A stretch of DNA of 64,000 bases from Mesorhizobium sp. M4B.F.Ca.ET.203.01.1.1 (GTDB lineage: Bacteria > Pseudomonadota > Alphaproteobacteria > Rhizobiales > Rhizobiaceae), in NCBI RefSeq assembly GCF_004791025.1, contig NZ_SRUO01000011.1, forward strand, positions 62,001 to 126,000, written 5' to 3'. Under the pieces are notes generated by a model. The model was not told the DNA's origin and searched no databases. It saw nothing but the letters and a program-made list of their open reading frames with translations. Shown here in pieces: positions 15,728 through 24,981 of the stretch; position 1 is the first letter of the stretch; the number at the start of each line of letters is the position of its first letter. The position numbers were made by a program, and so were the translations under genes.

Positions 15728-18700
15728 ATGGATATCGTCAGACTCGCCATCCACAACGCCCGCCTCACAATATCCGCGCTGCTGTTCCTGCTCGTGGCGG
15801 GCTGGGTCGCCTATCAGTCGACACCGAAGGAAGCGGAGCCGGACGTTCCGATTCCGATGATGTATATCAGCCTGATCTATCAGGGCATCTCGCCGGAGGA
15901 TTCCGAGCGTCTTCTTCTGCGTCCGATGGAAAGCAAGCTGAAGAGCCTGAAAGGCCTCAAGGAGATGCGTTCGGCCGCCTTCCAGGGCGGCGGCTACGTG
16001 CTGGTCGAGTTCCAGCCGCAGACCAATCTGGCGACGGCGCTGCAGGACACGCGCAGCAAGGTGCAGGACGCCAAGGCCGACCTGCCGCAGGCGGCCGAGG
16101 AGCCGACCGTCAACGAGGTCAACGTCTCCGAGTTTCCGGTCCTTGTCGTGACGCTGTCCGGCGACGTGCCGGAGCGCGTGCTGACGGCGGCGGCGCGCGA
16201 ATTGCGCGACCGCATCGAGGAAGTGCCCGGCGTGCTCGAAGGCTCGCTGCAGGGCGCGCGCGACGATCTGGTCGAAGTCGTCATCGACCCGGTCAAGCTG
16301 TCCTCCTACGGGCTGCAGCTCGACCAGGTGATGCAAGGCGTCGGCGCCTCCAACAGCCTGGTCGCGGCCGGCAATCTCGAAGGCTCGGAAGGCAAATACG
16401 CGGTCAAGGTGCCGTCGCTGATCGAGACGCCGGAGGATGTCGCCAACCTGCCGGTCGTCGCCACGCCCAATGCCGTGGTGCAGGCCAAGGACATCGCCAC
16501 CATCCGCTCCACCTTCAAGGACGCCGAGACGGTGACGCGCCTCGACGGCAAGCCGGCGATCGCCATCGAGGTGAAAAAGCGCATCGGCGCCAACCTGATC
16601 GACACCCTGAACCACGTCAGGGAAGTGTCCGACAGCTTCATCAAGACGATGCCGGAAGGCATGCACGTCACCTACACGCAGGACAAATCGGTCTTCGTCA
16701 ACCAACTGCTTGGCGACCTGCAGAACCACGTGATGATCGCCGTCATCCTTGTGTTCATCGTCATCCTCTATGCGCTGTCTGGCCGCGCCTCGCTGCTCAT
16801 CGGGCTGGCCATTCCGTCGTCCTTCCTGATCGGCATCCTGCTGCTCGCCATGATGGGCTACACGATCAACATGATCGTGCTGTTCAGCCTCATCCTGGCG
16901 GTCGGCATGCTGGTCGACGACGCCATCATCGTCACCGAATTCGCGGAACGGCGCATGAGCGAAGGCATGCCGAAGGCGGACGCCTTCGCGCTGGCCGCAA
17001 GGCGCATGGCCGGTCCGGTCATCGCCGCGACGATGACGCGCATCGCCGCCTTCTCGCCGCTTTTGTTCTGGCCGGGCATCATCGGCGACTTCATGAAATA
17101 CATGCCGATCACGCTGATCGTGACGCTGTCGGCTTCGATGCTCTATGCGCTGGTGTTCGCGCCGACGTTGGGCGCCATCTTCGCCAAGGCGCCCAAGCAT
17201 CATGAGGACGAGAACCGCGACGGCTGGTACATGGCGCTGGTCAAGCAGGCGGTGCGCTTCCCCATTACTGTGATCCTGCTCACCGTCGGCCTGCTGGTCG
17301 GCGTCGGCTTCGCCTATTCGAAATACGGTGCTGGCGTCGAATTCTTCCCCAGCGTCGAGCCGGATTACGGCCTGCTCTACGTGCATGCGCGCGGCAACCT
17401 TTCGCTGGCCGAAATGGACGCCGCCACCAAGGAAGCGGAAAACCGGCTGCTCGGCTGGCCGGGGGTGAAGTCGGTCTATACGCGCGCCGGCAAGACGCAA
17501 GGCGGCGGCCAGGACATTCCTGAGGATGTCGTCGGCGTCATCCAGTACGAGTTCGTCGACTGGCGCGAGCGCAAGTCGGCCAACCAGATCCTCAGCGACC
17601 TGCGCGGCGTCATGGCCGGCATTCCCGGCGTCGATGTCGAGGTGCGCGTGCCGGAGGCCGGCCCGCCGACCGGCAAGCCGATCCAGATCAGGCTTTCGGC
17701 CGCCGATCCCAAGGGGCTCGACGACAAGGCGCGCGCGGTGGCGGCGCGGATCGCCAAGATTCCCAACGTCATCGACATATCGGACGGCCTGCCGCCGCCC
17801 GGCGTCGACTGGGCGCTCGAGGTCGACCGCGCCAAGGCGGCGCAATACGGCATCAGCCCGACCTCGGTCGGCACGGTGGTGCAGCTGGTGACCAACGGCC
17901 TGAAGCTCTCGGAATACCGGCCCGCCGGGGCGGACGACGCCGTCGACATAAGGCTGCGCCTGCCCGAGGACCGGCGCACGCTGTCGACGCTGGATGAGCT
18001 GAGGGTACAGACCTCGCAAGGCTCGGTGCCGATCTCGAACTTCGTCGTGCGCAAGCCCGAGCCGACGGTCGGCATCCTCAACCGCATTGACGGCGCGCGC
18101 ACGGTGGTGGTGCAAGCCAATGTCAGCGCCGGCGCGCAGGTCGCGGCGGTGCAGCAGGAAGTGACCAAGGCCGTCTCCGAGATGGAGCTGGGCAGTGGCA
18201 TCCGCTGGAAGCTCGCCGGCTCCAACGAGGACAGCGCCGAGGCCGGCGCCTTCCTCAGCAAGGCCTTCGGCGCGGCGATCTTCCTGATCTTCCTGGTGCT
18301 GCTCATGCAGTTCAACAAGTTCACCAGCGTCTGGCTGGTGCTGTCCTGCGTGGTCATGGCGACGGTCGGCGTCTTCCTCGGGCTGCTTCTAACGGGCGAA
18401 GCCTTCGGCATCGTCATGTCGGGCATCGGCGTCATCGCGCTCGCCGGCGTGGTGGTGAACAACAACATCGTGCTGATCGACACTTACGACCGGTTGCGCG
18501 AGGAAGGCTGGGACAAGATGGACGCGGTGCTGCAGACCTGCCGCGAGCGCGCCCGTCCGGTTGTTCTGACGGCGGTGTCGGCGATCCTCGGCGTCTTGCC
18601 GATCGCCTTCGGCCTCGGCCTCGAGATCTTCCATCACGAGACGACGATCAACGCGCCGTCGACGCAGTGGTGGATCTCGCTGTCGTCGGCGATCGTCTTC

Positions 18701-18898
18701 GGCCTGTCCTTCGCCACCTTGCTGACGCTGGTGGTGACGCCATCGATGCTGATGGTGTTCACGCGCAGCAAGGACAGTCGCTTCAACGCGTTTTTCCGGC
18801 GGCTGTTCGGTCGCGGCAAGGGCAAGGTTGCAACGACTGTCCCAGGCGACGATGCGGGCGCCGAGCCGGCCATCGCCTTCCAGAAAGCCGCCGAATAA
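15728..18898 (+). CDS. RND efflux pump permease
   Basis: Inner-membrane proton-driven transporter of the hydrophobe/amphiphile efflux family, 1056 aa, close to the usual length. It starts with a membrane helix (NARLTISALLFLLVAGWVA), followed by a large porter domain. TM4 keeps the proton-relay Asp pair (AVGMLVDDAIIVTEFAERR, about residues 395-410). The second half repeats the plan (GVVVNNNIVLIDTYDRLREE). No multidrug-specific residue can be assigned. It forms a unit with the adaptor; no outer-membrane factor gene is nearby. A strong terminator follows. Confidence 0.92.
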   Translation: MDIVRLAIHNARLTISALLFLLVAGWVAYQSTPKEAEPDVPIPMMYISLIYQGISPEDSERLLLRPMESKLKSLKGLKEMRSAAFQGGGYVLVEFQPQTNLATALQDTRSKVQDAKADLPQAAEEPTVNEVNVSEFPVLVVTLSGDVPERVLTAAARELRDRIEEVPGVLEGSLQGARDDLVEVVIDPVKLSSYGLQLDQVMQGVGASNSLVAAGNLEGSEGKYAVKVPSLIETPEDVANLPVVATPNAVVQAKDIATIRSTFKDAETVTRLDGKPAIAIEVKKRIGANLIDTLNHVREVSDSFIKTMPEGMHVTYTQDKSVFVNQLLGDLQNHVMIAVILVFIVILYALSGRASLLIGLAIPSSFLIGILLLAMMGYTINMIVLFSLILAVGMLVDDAIIVTEFAERRMSEGMPKADAFALAARRMAGPVIAATMTRIAAFSPLLFWPGIIGDFMKYMPITLIVTLSASMLYALVFAPTLGAIFAKAPKHHEDENRDGWYMALVKQAVRFPITVILLTVGLLVGVGFAYSKYGAGVEFFPSVEPDYGLLYVHARGNLSLAEMDAATKEAENRLLGWPGVKSVYTRAGKTQGGGQDIPEDVVGVIQYEFVDWRERKSANQILSDLRGVMAGIPGVDVEVRVPEAGPPTGKPIQIRLSAADPKGLDDKARAVAARIAKIPNVIDISDGLPPPGVDWALEVDRAKAAQYGISPTSVGTVVQLVTNGLKLSEYRPAGADDAVDIRLRLPEDRRTLSTLDELRVQTSQGSVPISNFVVRKPEPTVGILNRIDGARTVVVQANVSAGAQVAAVQQEVTKAVSEMELGSGIRWKLAGSNEDSAEAGAFLSKAFGAAIFLIFLVLLMQFNKFTSVWLVLSCVVMATVGVFLGLLLTGEAFGIVMSGIGVIALAGVVVNNNIVLIDTYDRLREEGWDKMDAVLQTCRERARPVVLTAVSAILGVLPIAFGLGLEIFHHETTINAPSTQWWISLSSAIVFGLSFATLLTLVVTPSMLMVFTRSKDSRFNAFFRRLFGRGKGKVATTVPGDDAGAEPAIAFQKAAE

Positions 18899-18919
18899 GT
18901 CAGCTCAACCAGGAAGATA

Positions 18920-18952
18920 AAGGCCGCCCGGGGAACAACCGGGCGGCCTTTT
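18920..18952 (+). terminator. strong rho-independent terminator of the RND operon
   Basis: Perfect 12-bp stem AAGGCCGCCCGG / CCGGGCGGCCTT with a 7-nt loop, ending in TTTT. Confidence 0.9.
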
Positions 18953-18995
18953 GCATTGTCCCAGCATAACTTCACCTCACGGCGAGGGCTTTCTC

Positions 18996-19154
18996 ATGAC
19001 GGTCAGCACACTTCTCGTCATCATTCTCATCCTCATCCTGATCGGCGCCGTGCCGGCATGGCCGCATTCGCGCTCCTGGGGCTATGGCCCTTCGGGCATC
19101 GTCGGCGTCATCCTGGTGGTGCTTTTGATCCTGTTGTTGATGGGCAGAATCTGA
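18996..19154 (+). CDS. DUF3309 membrane microprotein
   Basis: A 52-residue hydrophobic protein, TVSTLLVIILILILIGAVPA, then WPHSRSWGYGPSG, then a second hydrophobic stretch ending LLMGRI. The two short membrane segments around a WPHSRxWGYxPSG centre are the DUF3309 signature. Function is unknown. The ATG at 18996 gives the typical length; the longer open frame begins inside the terminator of the previous operon. GGCGAGGG lies before the start. Confidence 0.85.
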   Translation: MTVSTLLVIILILILIGAVPAWPHSRSWGYGPSGIVGVILVVLLILLLMGRI

Positions 19155-19162
19155 TCCCTTAT

Positions 19163-19192
19163 ACGACCGAGCCTCCTCGGAGGCCCGGTCGT
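19163..19192. terminator. hairpin between DUF3309 gene and epimerase gene
   Basis: ACGACCG-A-GCCTCC / GGAGGC-C-CGGTCGT: 13 paired bases with one mismatch and a 2-nt tip. It lies between convergent genes and is likely bidirectional. Confidence 0.65.
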
Positions 19193-19204
19193 CGTCGGCC
19201 GCAG

Positions 19205-20164
19205 TCAGGCGGCCTCGCGCGAGGCGGGAGCGACGGCAATGCCGATATCCCGCATGGCCTCCTTCACCGCCTGATCGAGACGGGTGTGCGGGATTTCGCC
19301 GATGATCTTCTCCAGCCGTGTCGAGGCCAGCTGGTGCTCCTCGAAACGAAGGTAGGACATCGAGACGATCTCACGCCACATCGCCACGAACGGGCTGCCG
19401 GCGCGCAGCACCCACCACGGCATGAAGCCGAGCTTCAGCTTGCGCCCGAGCGCATTCTCGGCCGCGGCCTTGATATCGAGGTCGGTGACGGCATGGCCGG
19501 GGAAGTTGAGCGCCTCATAGAAGCCGAGCTTGTCGAGATTGCGCGCCAGGCCGACGAAAGCCGCTGCGAAATCCGGCAGATAGGCCCATTCGTGGACGAG
19601 ATCGGCCGGACCGGGCGCCGTGTAAATGCCCTTCGCCATCTTGGCGGCGACGACCAGATCGAACCAGGAGCCGCTGCCGGTGCCGCCGAAGAAGTCGCCC
19701 GCCCTGAGCAGAATGGTGCGCACGCGGCCGGCCTCGGCCTCGCGGCGAAACAGATCCTCCATGGCGACGCGGATGCGGCCCTTCTCGGTCGTCGGCCGGA
19801 ATGGCGTGTCTTCCGTGATTACGCGAGGCATCGGCGAGCCGTAATTGTAGACGGTGCCGGGGAACAAATGCAGCGCGCCGTTGGCGCCGCAGGCGGCCAT
19901 GACATTCTCGGCCATCGGCAGGCATTTGCCCCAGTCGGTGTAGATCGGGTTGAGGCCGTTGAAGATGATGTCGACGCCTTGCGTTGCGCGGATCAGCGAG
20001 CCGCGGTCGAGCGCATCGCCGGCTATCGCCGCGGCGCCCTTGAGCTCGGCCGGCACCTTGCCGCTGCGGGTGACGGCGCGGACGTCGAAGCCGGCGTCGA
20101 TGAAGGCCTTGCCGACGACGCGGCCGAGCCGGCCGTTGGCGCCGAGGATTGCTATCTTGGTCAT
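19205..20164 (-). CDS. NAD(P)-dependent epimerase/dehydratase family protein
   Basis: Extended SDR/NmrA-like protein, 319 aa. The N-terminal nucleotide-binding motif is ILGANGRLGRVVGKAF (about residues 5-20). NGLNPIYTDW and PGTVYNYG are in the middle, and a Tyr sits where the SDR catalytic Tyr is expected. The start at 20164 (MTKIAILGANG) gives a normal N-terminus; the frame extends upstream by 16 unconserved residues. Substrate is unknown. It is divergent from a LysR gene, the usual arrangement for a LysR-activated target. Confidence 0.82.
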   Translation of the reverse strand: MTKIAILGANGRLGRVVGKAFIDAGFDVRAVTRSGKVPAELKGAAAIAGDALDRGSLIRATQGVDIIFNGLNPIYTDWGKCLPMAENVMAACGANGALHLFPGTVYNYGSPMPRVITEDTPFRPTTEKGRIRVAMEDLFRREAEAGRVRTILLRAGDFFGGTGSGSWFDLVVAAKMAKGIYTAPGPADLVHEWAYLPDFAAAFVGLARNLDKLGFYEALNFPGHAVTDLDIKAAAENALGRKLKLGFMPWWVLRAGSPFVAMWREIVSMSYLRFEEHQLASTRLEKIIGEIPHTRLDQAVKEAMRDIGIAVAPASREAA

Positions 20165-20246
20165 TTCTCGTCTCCGTGTTTGCGTTGGGCCCTCAATCTG
20201 TGTCTTTCGCAAACGAATGGAAATTGACTGAAGTTGACGTTCTGAT

Positions 20247-20260
20247 ATTCATAAATGAAT
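20247..20260. promoter_or_regulatory. palindrome at LysR start
   Basis: ATTCAT-AA-ATGAAT is a perfect 6-bp palindrome whose last two bases overlap the LysR start codon. It sits in the divergent promoter region and fits autorepression by the LysR protein. Confidence 0.45.
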
Positions 20261-21152
20261 GACACAGATCGACTGGAACCTGATCAAGAGTTTCGTCGCC
20301 GTGGCGGAGACCGGCAGCCTGTCGGCCGCCGCGCGAAAGCTTGCGGCGAGCCAGCCGACACTCGGCCGGCACATCGCCGAGCTGGAGCAGGCGCTCGGCG
20401 TGACGCTGTTCCGTCGCGGCCGCAGCGGCTACGCGCTGACCGAGGCCGGCAGCGTGCTCTACGAACGCGGCCGCGCCGTGAGCGAGCAGGCGAGCGCCTT
20501 TTCGCTGCTGGCGCTGGGGTCGGTCGAAGCGATCGAGGGCACGGTGCGCATCGCCGCCAGCGAGGTGGTGGCGGCCTATGTGCTGCCGGCGATCACGGCG
20601 CGGCTTGGTGTCGAGGAACCGGGCATCGAAGTCGAGATCGTCGCCTCGAACCAGGTCGAGAACCTGTTGCGCCGGGATGCCGATATCGCCATCCGCATGG
20701 TCAAGCCGGCGCAGAACGAGCTTGTGGCGCGCAAGGTCGCCGACATTCCGCTCTGCGCCTGCGCGGCCATATCCTATCTCGGCAGGGCCGGCCGCCCGCT
20801 GGAGCCCGCCGACCTTGCCGGCCATGCGCTGATCGGCTTCGATCGCAGCGACGAGATGATCCGAGGCTTTGCCGGGTACGGCATTCCGGTCAGCCGCAGC
20901 AGCTTTCGCTTCAGGACCGACAATCAGATCGTTTTGTGGGAGGCGGTGCGGGCCGGTAATGGCATCGGCCTTGGCCAGCGTCCGCTGGCCGCGCGCGATC
21001 CGCTGGTGGAGATCGTGCTGCCACAGCTTCCACTGCCGGTGCTGCCGGTGTGGCTGGCCATGCATCGCGACGTGCGCAGCAGCGTGCGCATCCGCCGCGT
21101 CGCGGACTTCCTCTACGAGGAGCTGAAGCGCTATTCGGCCGGCGCCGGCTAG
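20259..21152 (+). CDS. LysR family transcriptional regulator
   Basis: LysR regulator, 297 aa. The N-terminal winged HTH spans about residues 3-60 (WNLIKSFVAVAETGSLSAAA, then KLAASQPTLGRHIAELEQAL). The effector domain is of the periplasmic-binding type. It is divergent from the epimerase-like gene and probably controls it. The C-terminus ends where a composite repeat begins. Confidence 0.92.
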   Translation: MTQIDWNLIKSFVAVAETGSLSAAARKLAASQPTLGRHIAELEQALGVTLFRRGRSGYALTEAGSVLYERGRAVSEQASAFSLLALGSVEAIEGTVRIAASEVVAAYVLPAITARLGVEEPGIEVEIVASNQVENLLRRDADIAIRMVKPAQNELVARKVADIPLCACAAISYLGRAGRPLEPADLAGHALIGFDRSDEMIRGFAGYGIPVSRSSFRFRTDNQIVLWEAVRAGNGIGLGQRPLAARDPLVEIVLPQLPLPVLPVWLAMHRDVRSSVRIRRVADFLYEELKRYSAGAG

Positions 21153-21154
21153 CC

Positions 21155-21263
21155 CATGATGCCGAAAAGTGTGAAGCGGTTTTCGGACGGCATCATGCTC
21201 TATTTCTCTGATCTCAGAGCCGGATGGATTTCAGGTCGATCCGACCTGAAATCCATCCGGCTC
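21155..21263. repeat. composite palindromic repeat (copy 1, two hairpins)
   Basis: Hairpin A (21155-21197) has arms CATGATGCC / GGCATCATG around the family core GAAAAGTGTGAAGCGGTTTT. Hairpin B (21217-21263) has perfect 22-bp arms with a 3-nt tip. The same two-part element is at 61681-61794. Hairpin B overlaps the last codons of the leftward MFS gene. Confidence 0.9.
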
Positions 21264-22424
21264 GGGAGCGAACTCGGCGCGGTGAGCAAGCCCGGCCATC
21301 AGCAGGACGACGATCAACAGCCCCGACAGGGCGACGAAGATCGGGCCGAAGCTCGAATGCTCGGCGACGAAGCCGATCGCCGACGGCGCCACCAGTATGC
21401 CGGAATAGCCCATGGTGGTGACGACGCTCATGCCGGTGCCGGATGACATGCCTTCCTGGTTGCCGCCGGCCGAGAAGATGATCGGCACCATATTGGCGAT
21501 GCCGAAGCCGCAAAAGGCAAAGGCGGCGATCGCAAGCCAGGGCGAGGGCGACAGGCCGGCCACCAGCATGCCGGCGGCGGCGGCAAGGGCCGAGCCGCGC
21601 AGCGTCGCCACCGCGCCGAAGCGGTTGCGCACGCCGTCGCCGAGGAAGCGCATCAATGCCATGACGCCGGAAAAGGCCGCGTAAGCAAGGCCGGCGATGG
21701 CAAGGTCGGCGCCGAGCTCCTGCTGCAGGTAGAGCGCCGCCCAGTCGAGCACCGCGCCCTCGGAGACCATCGTCAGCAAAGCCATCAGCCCGACCAGATA
21801 GACCAGCGGATTCGCCGGCAGTGAGAATTTCCGATGCTCGGCGGCCTCGGGCTTGTCCTCAACAATGAGATAGCCGACAGCGAGCGCGATCACCGCGAAG
21901 GCGAGCACCGTCACCACCGTCGCATGGGCGAAATGGCCGTAGTTCTGGATGGCGAAGCCGCCCAGCGCGCCGCCGGCGAAACCGCCAAGGCTCCAGAAGC
22001 CGTGTGAGGACGACATGATGGCGCGGGAGAGCCTTCTTTCCACCGCCACCGCGTTGGCGTTCATGGCGACGTCCATGCCGCCGATCGAGCCGCCGAAGAT
22101 GAACATGGCGATGGCCGCCAGCGGCACATTGGGGGCGAGCGCAACGGCCAGCAGGCCGAGGCTGCCGCACAGGCCGAACCAGCGCAGCACGGCGCGGGAG
22201 CCATGCCTGGAGATCAGATGGCCGCACCAGGTCATCGCCGTCACCGCGCCGGCGCCGAACAGGAGGATCAGTAGGCCGAGCGTGAATTTCGAGATGTCTA
22301 GCCGGGTCAGGAACACCGGGATCTGCGGTGCCCAGCTGCCGGTCAGAAAGCCGTTGGCGAGGAAGATGCCGGCCACGGCCCAGCGTCCGCGCGTCGCGGC
22401 TTGCATCGTGATTTGCACGCTCAT
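21231..22424 (-). CDS. MFS transporter
   Basis: Major facilitator of about 397 aa with about 12 hydrophobic segments, e.g. GIFLANGFLTGSWAPQIPVF at the start and ALSGLLIVVLLMAGLAH near the end. It shows the pattern of the sugar/drug-like FucP/YbjJ group (GSIGGMDVAMNANAVAVE). Substrate is not assignable. The ATG at 22424 was preferred to a TTG at 22472. The final residues EPDGFQVGST and the stop are encoded inside the palindromic repeat at 21217-21263, so the natural C-terminus may have been changed by insertion of the repeat. Confidence 0.88.
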   Translation of the reverse strand: MSVQITMQAATRGRWAVAGIFLANGFLTGSWAPQIPVFLTRLDISKFTLGLLILLFGAGAVTAMTWCGHLISRHGSRAVLRWFGLCGSLGLLAVALAPNVPLAAIAMFIFGGSIGGMDVAMNANAVAVERRLSRAIMSSSHGFWSLGGFAGGALGGFAIQNYGHFAHATVVTVLAFAVIALAVGYLIVEDKPEAAEHRKFSLPANPLVYLVGLMALLTMVSEGAVLDWAALYLQQELGADLAIAGLAYAAFSGVMALMRFLGDGVRNRFGAVATLRGSALAAAAGMLVAGLSPSPWLAIAAFAFCGFGIANMVPIIFSAGGNQEGMSSGTGMSVVTTMGYSGILVAPSAIGFVAEHSSFGPIFVALSGLLIVVLLMAGLAHRAEFAPEPDGFQVGST

Positions 22425-22626
22425 GATGTGAAGTACGCCGGTGGATCTGGGCAGAAAATTAGATCGATTCAATTCATAGTCAAGCGCTGAGCAGGCGGAA
22501 GTGCTTGGGCCAAAGCTGCGACATCGGGTTGGTCCTCACAGCGTCAACGACAAACTCGTGGACAGGCCATCGGCATGCCGGCGCATGTCATTGCAGGCTG
22601 ACCGCCAAGTCAGCCAAGGACAGTTA

Positions 22627-23541
22627 TCAAGACATTCGACTCTTGAGAAAATCGGTTATCACACCAGCCGTGATCGCTGGATGCTCCTCAGGGAAGAAGT
22701 GTCCTCCCGTCATCGGCCTTCCCTGTACATCGATCGCCCACCGGCGCCAGAGGGCCAAGGGACCCCCAGCATCGTCGTACCAGCTCGCCAAGGCGCCGCT
22801 TTCGCTCCAAAGGGCGAGCAGAGGGCAATTGATGCGCCGGCCAGCACCGAGATCTGCCGCGTCGTTCTCGCGGTCGATACTCGACGCTGCGCGATATTCC
22901 TCGCAGATTGCATGGATATGGCCAGGATCGCTCAGGGCGGCAATATAGGTCTCTCGAACCCAGTCGGGAAAAACGTCTCGCGGTGTTCCCCACTCACCAA
23001 GCGCATTGTCCACGACCGCGCCGGGCGCGGAGAAAATCAGGCGCTCTGGAAGAGGAGATGGTTGCGCGAGCAGCGAAAACGGCCAGAAAGCCAAGGCAAG
23101 ACGCGCGTCAGCGCGATCCCACACGTCGAAAGTTGGCACAACGTCCAACACCGCGACGTGAGATACGCATGCGGGATGGTCAAGCGCGGCCCGATAGGCA
23201 ACTCTGCCTCCTCGGTCGTGGCCGACTATGGCGAAGCGATCATGGCCGGCGGATCGCATGGCTTCCACCAGCGTCGTGGCGATCTCGCGCTTCGACATAG
23301 CGTCTCTCAAGCGCTCGTCTGGACAATTGCTTCGCCCGTATCCGGGCAGGTCGGCCGCAATCACCTTATATTCGCCGGCCAACAATGGGGCGATCTCGCG
23401 CCACATCAGGTTCGTCTCTGGAAAGCCGTGCAGGAGAAGTACGGGAAACCCGTCGCCACCTTCGTAAACGAAAATTGCGCCGCGCTCGCCTTCAACCACG
23501 CGGCTTGTGAAGCCGGGAATCTCTGTCGTATCTGTCATCAT
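22627..23541 (-). CDS. alpha/beta hydrolase related to haloacetate dehalogenases
   Basis: Hydrolase of 304 aa with an Asp nucleophile: VGHDRGGRVAYRAALDHPA (about residue 108). This includes the Asp-Arg-x-x-Arg layout that binds a carboxylate in fluoroacetate dehalogenases. HGFPETNLMWREIAP is the oxyanion region, CEEYRAASSIDRENDA resembles the cap-domain Tyr region, and the His is in GGHFFPEEHP. Where the dehalogenases have His-Trp for the halide, this protein appears to have Pro-Phe (LAFWPFSLLAQPSPLPE; alignment from memory). A different ester or epoxide substrate is therefore possible. It is a single gene with no obvious partner. Confidence 0.8.
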   Translation of the reverse strand: MMTDTTEIPGFTSRVVEGERGAIFVYEGGDGFPVLLLHGFPETNLMWREIAPLLAGEYKVIAADLPGYGRSNCPDERLRDAMSKREIATTLVEAMRSAGHDRFAIVGHDRGGRVAYRAALDHPACVSHVAVLDVVPTFDVWDRADARLALAFWPFSLLAQPSPLPERLIFSAPGAVVDNALGEWGTPRDVFPDWVRETYIAALSDPGHIHAICEEYRAASSIDRENDAADLGAGRRINCPLLALWSESGALASWYDDAGGPLALWRRWAIDVQGRPMTGGHFFPEEHPAITAGVITDFLKSRMS

Positions 23542-23626
23542 GACTTTAGAACGGCAACGAGCCGCTAAAGTTCATGGCGGGTCAGCCGAACGAACGTCGT
23601 CGCCTTTGAACACAGCACCAGATTCG

Positions 23627-23944
23627 CTAGTGATCCTTCGGCCGCCTTGCCTCGAACTCGGCCTTTTTGGCCTCCGACGCCTCGGTCTGGTGGAGCGCCT
23701 GCCATTCGGCATAGGGCATGCCGTAGACGATCTCGCGCGACTCGTCCTTGGAGAGCGCGACGCCCTCGGCCTCGGCCGCGTCGCGATACCAGTTGGAAAG
23801 GCAGTTGCGGCAGAAGCCGGCAAGGTTCATCAGGTCGATGTTCTGCACGTCGCCGCGCTGGCGCAGGTGGTCGATCAGCCGGCGGAAGGCGGCGGCCTCG
23901 AAATCGCGCTTCTGCTCGTCGCTGAGTTCGGTCATGTCATGCAC
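23627..23944 (-). CDS. DUF1244 family protein
   Basis: A 105-aa (or 102-aa, from ATG 23935) soluble alpha-helical protein. The family-typical stretch FRRLIDHLRQRGDVQNIDLM then NLAGFCRNCLSNWY contains Cys-Arg-Asn-Cys, a possible metal or redox site. EIVYGMPYAEWQALHQ follows. Function is unknown. It follows the N-formylglutamate amidohydrolase-like gene on the same strand after 21 bp, so they may be cotranscribed. Confidence 0.85.
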   Translation of the reverse strand: MHDMTELSDEQKRDFEAAAFRRLIDHLRQRGDVQNIDLMNLAGFCRNCLSNWYRDAAEAEGVALSKDESREIVYGMPYAEWQALHQTEASEAKKAEFEARRPKDH

Positions 23945-23965
23945 TCCTTGGGCCCTTCTCAGGCC

Positions 23966-24766
23966 CTATGATACCGGCCCGGTGCGCGAGCCGAACATCT
24001 TCACCCGATGTATATCGGGACGGCCATCGATCGCGTCAACGATCGGCGCCAACCGCTCGGCCCAGGCGAGGGCGGCCTCGCGCCCGGCGATCAGATCCTG
24101 GCGGATCTCGAGCAGCGCGTGGGCAAAGCCGTTGACGATGGCGTGCCGGAACATGGTGTCGCCGCGCAGCGCGCCGTCATAGGGTTCGTTGTCGCCGACG
24201 ACGAGGTTCTTGTCCTCGGCCAGCATGTCGATCAGCGGTCGCGCCACGCGATCATCCAGGTCCCACAATATGCCGACATGCCAGGGTCGCCGGATGCCTT
24301 GCATGACCGGCGTAAAGGAATGGATTGAGAAGATGAAGGGCGCCTTGGCGGAAGCCTCGGCCACCGAGGCGATCATGGCGCCGACGGCGTCGTGATAGGG
24401 CCGGTAGAAGCGGTCGAGCCGTCGCTCGCGCTCTTCCTCGGCCATGGGATAGTTTCCGGGCACGATGGTGCCGTCATAGAGCTGGCGGATCAGGGTCGGG
24501 TCGTCTTCGCCGCGATTGGGATCGATCAAAAGCCGCGAGAAATTGGCCAGCACCGCCGGCACGCCGAGCGTCGCCGCCAGTTCGCGCGTCACCGTCTCGA
24601 CGCCGATGTCGTAGGCGATGTGGCGCTCGAACTCGCTCGCCGGCAGGCCGAGGCTGCCATACTCTTCCGGCAGCGCGCGGCGGGCATGATCGCCAAGCAG
24701 AACGATGCCTCGCTTGCGGTCGCCTTCGACAATATCGAAAGGCGCGAAAACTGTGGATCGGGTCAT
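23966..24766 (-). CDS. N-formylglutamate amidohydrolase family protein
   Basis: Zinc-dependent amidohydrolase fold of the HutG/FGase type, 266 aa. Motifs include HARRALPEEYGSLGLP, HIAYDIGVE, ANFSRLLIDPNR (NxSRLxVDPNR is the family hallmark) and SIHSFTPVM. The start at 24766 (MTRSTVFAPFDIVEGD) matches the family; the longer frame to 24931 is not conserved in character. No hut genes are nearby, so its substrate may not be N-formylglutamate. Cytoplasmic. Confidence 0.85.
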   Translation of the reverse strand: MTRSTVFAPFDIVEGDRKRGIVLLGDHARRALPEEYGSLGLPASEFERHIAYDIGVETVTRELAATLGVPAVLANFSRLLIDPNRGEDDPTLIRQLYDGTIVPGNYPMAEEERERRLDRFYRPYHDAVGAMIASVAEASAKAPFIFSIHSFTPVMQGIRRPWHVGILWDLDDRVARPLIDMLAEDKNLVVGDNEPYDGALRGDTMFRHAIVNGFAHALLEIRQDLIAGREAALAWAERLAPIVDAIDGRPDIHRVKMFGSRTGPVS

Positions 24767-24981
24767 CGGCTGGAAATGGTCTGGTCGCTGGCTTCCCGGC
24801 AGGGTGGTAACGTCATTCCACGAAGAGGACGCTGGCGCAATGCCGTTGTTTGGCCACGGTTTCTGCGAAGAATCCAACGCATGGCGGCAAATCGCGCCTG
24901 GGGCCTTTCTAAATCGATTGGAATTGAACAAAACGGCGCGTTGACATGCGCCCGGAGTTTGCCGAAAAGGGGCGTCGAGAG

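Noticed and set aside
15275-18115. 946-codon leftward frame over the RND pump
   Set aside because: High-GC shadow rich in His, Arg, Asp and Gly; the rightward RND protein is unmistakable.
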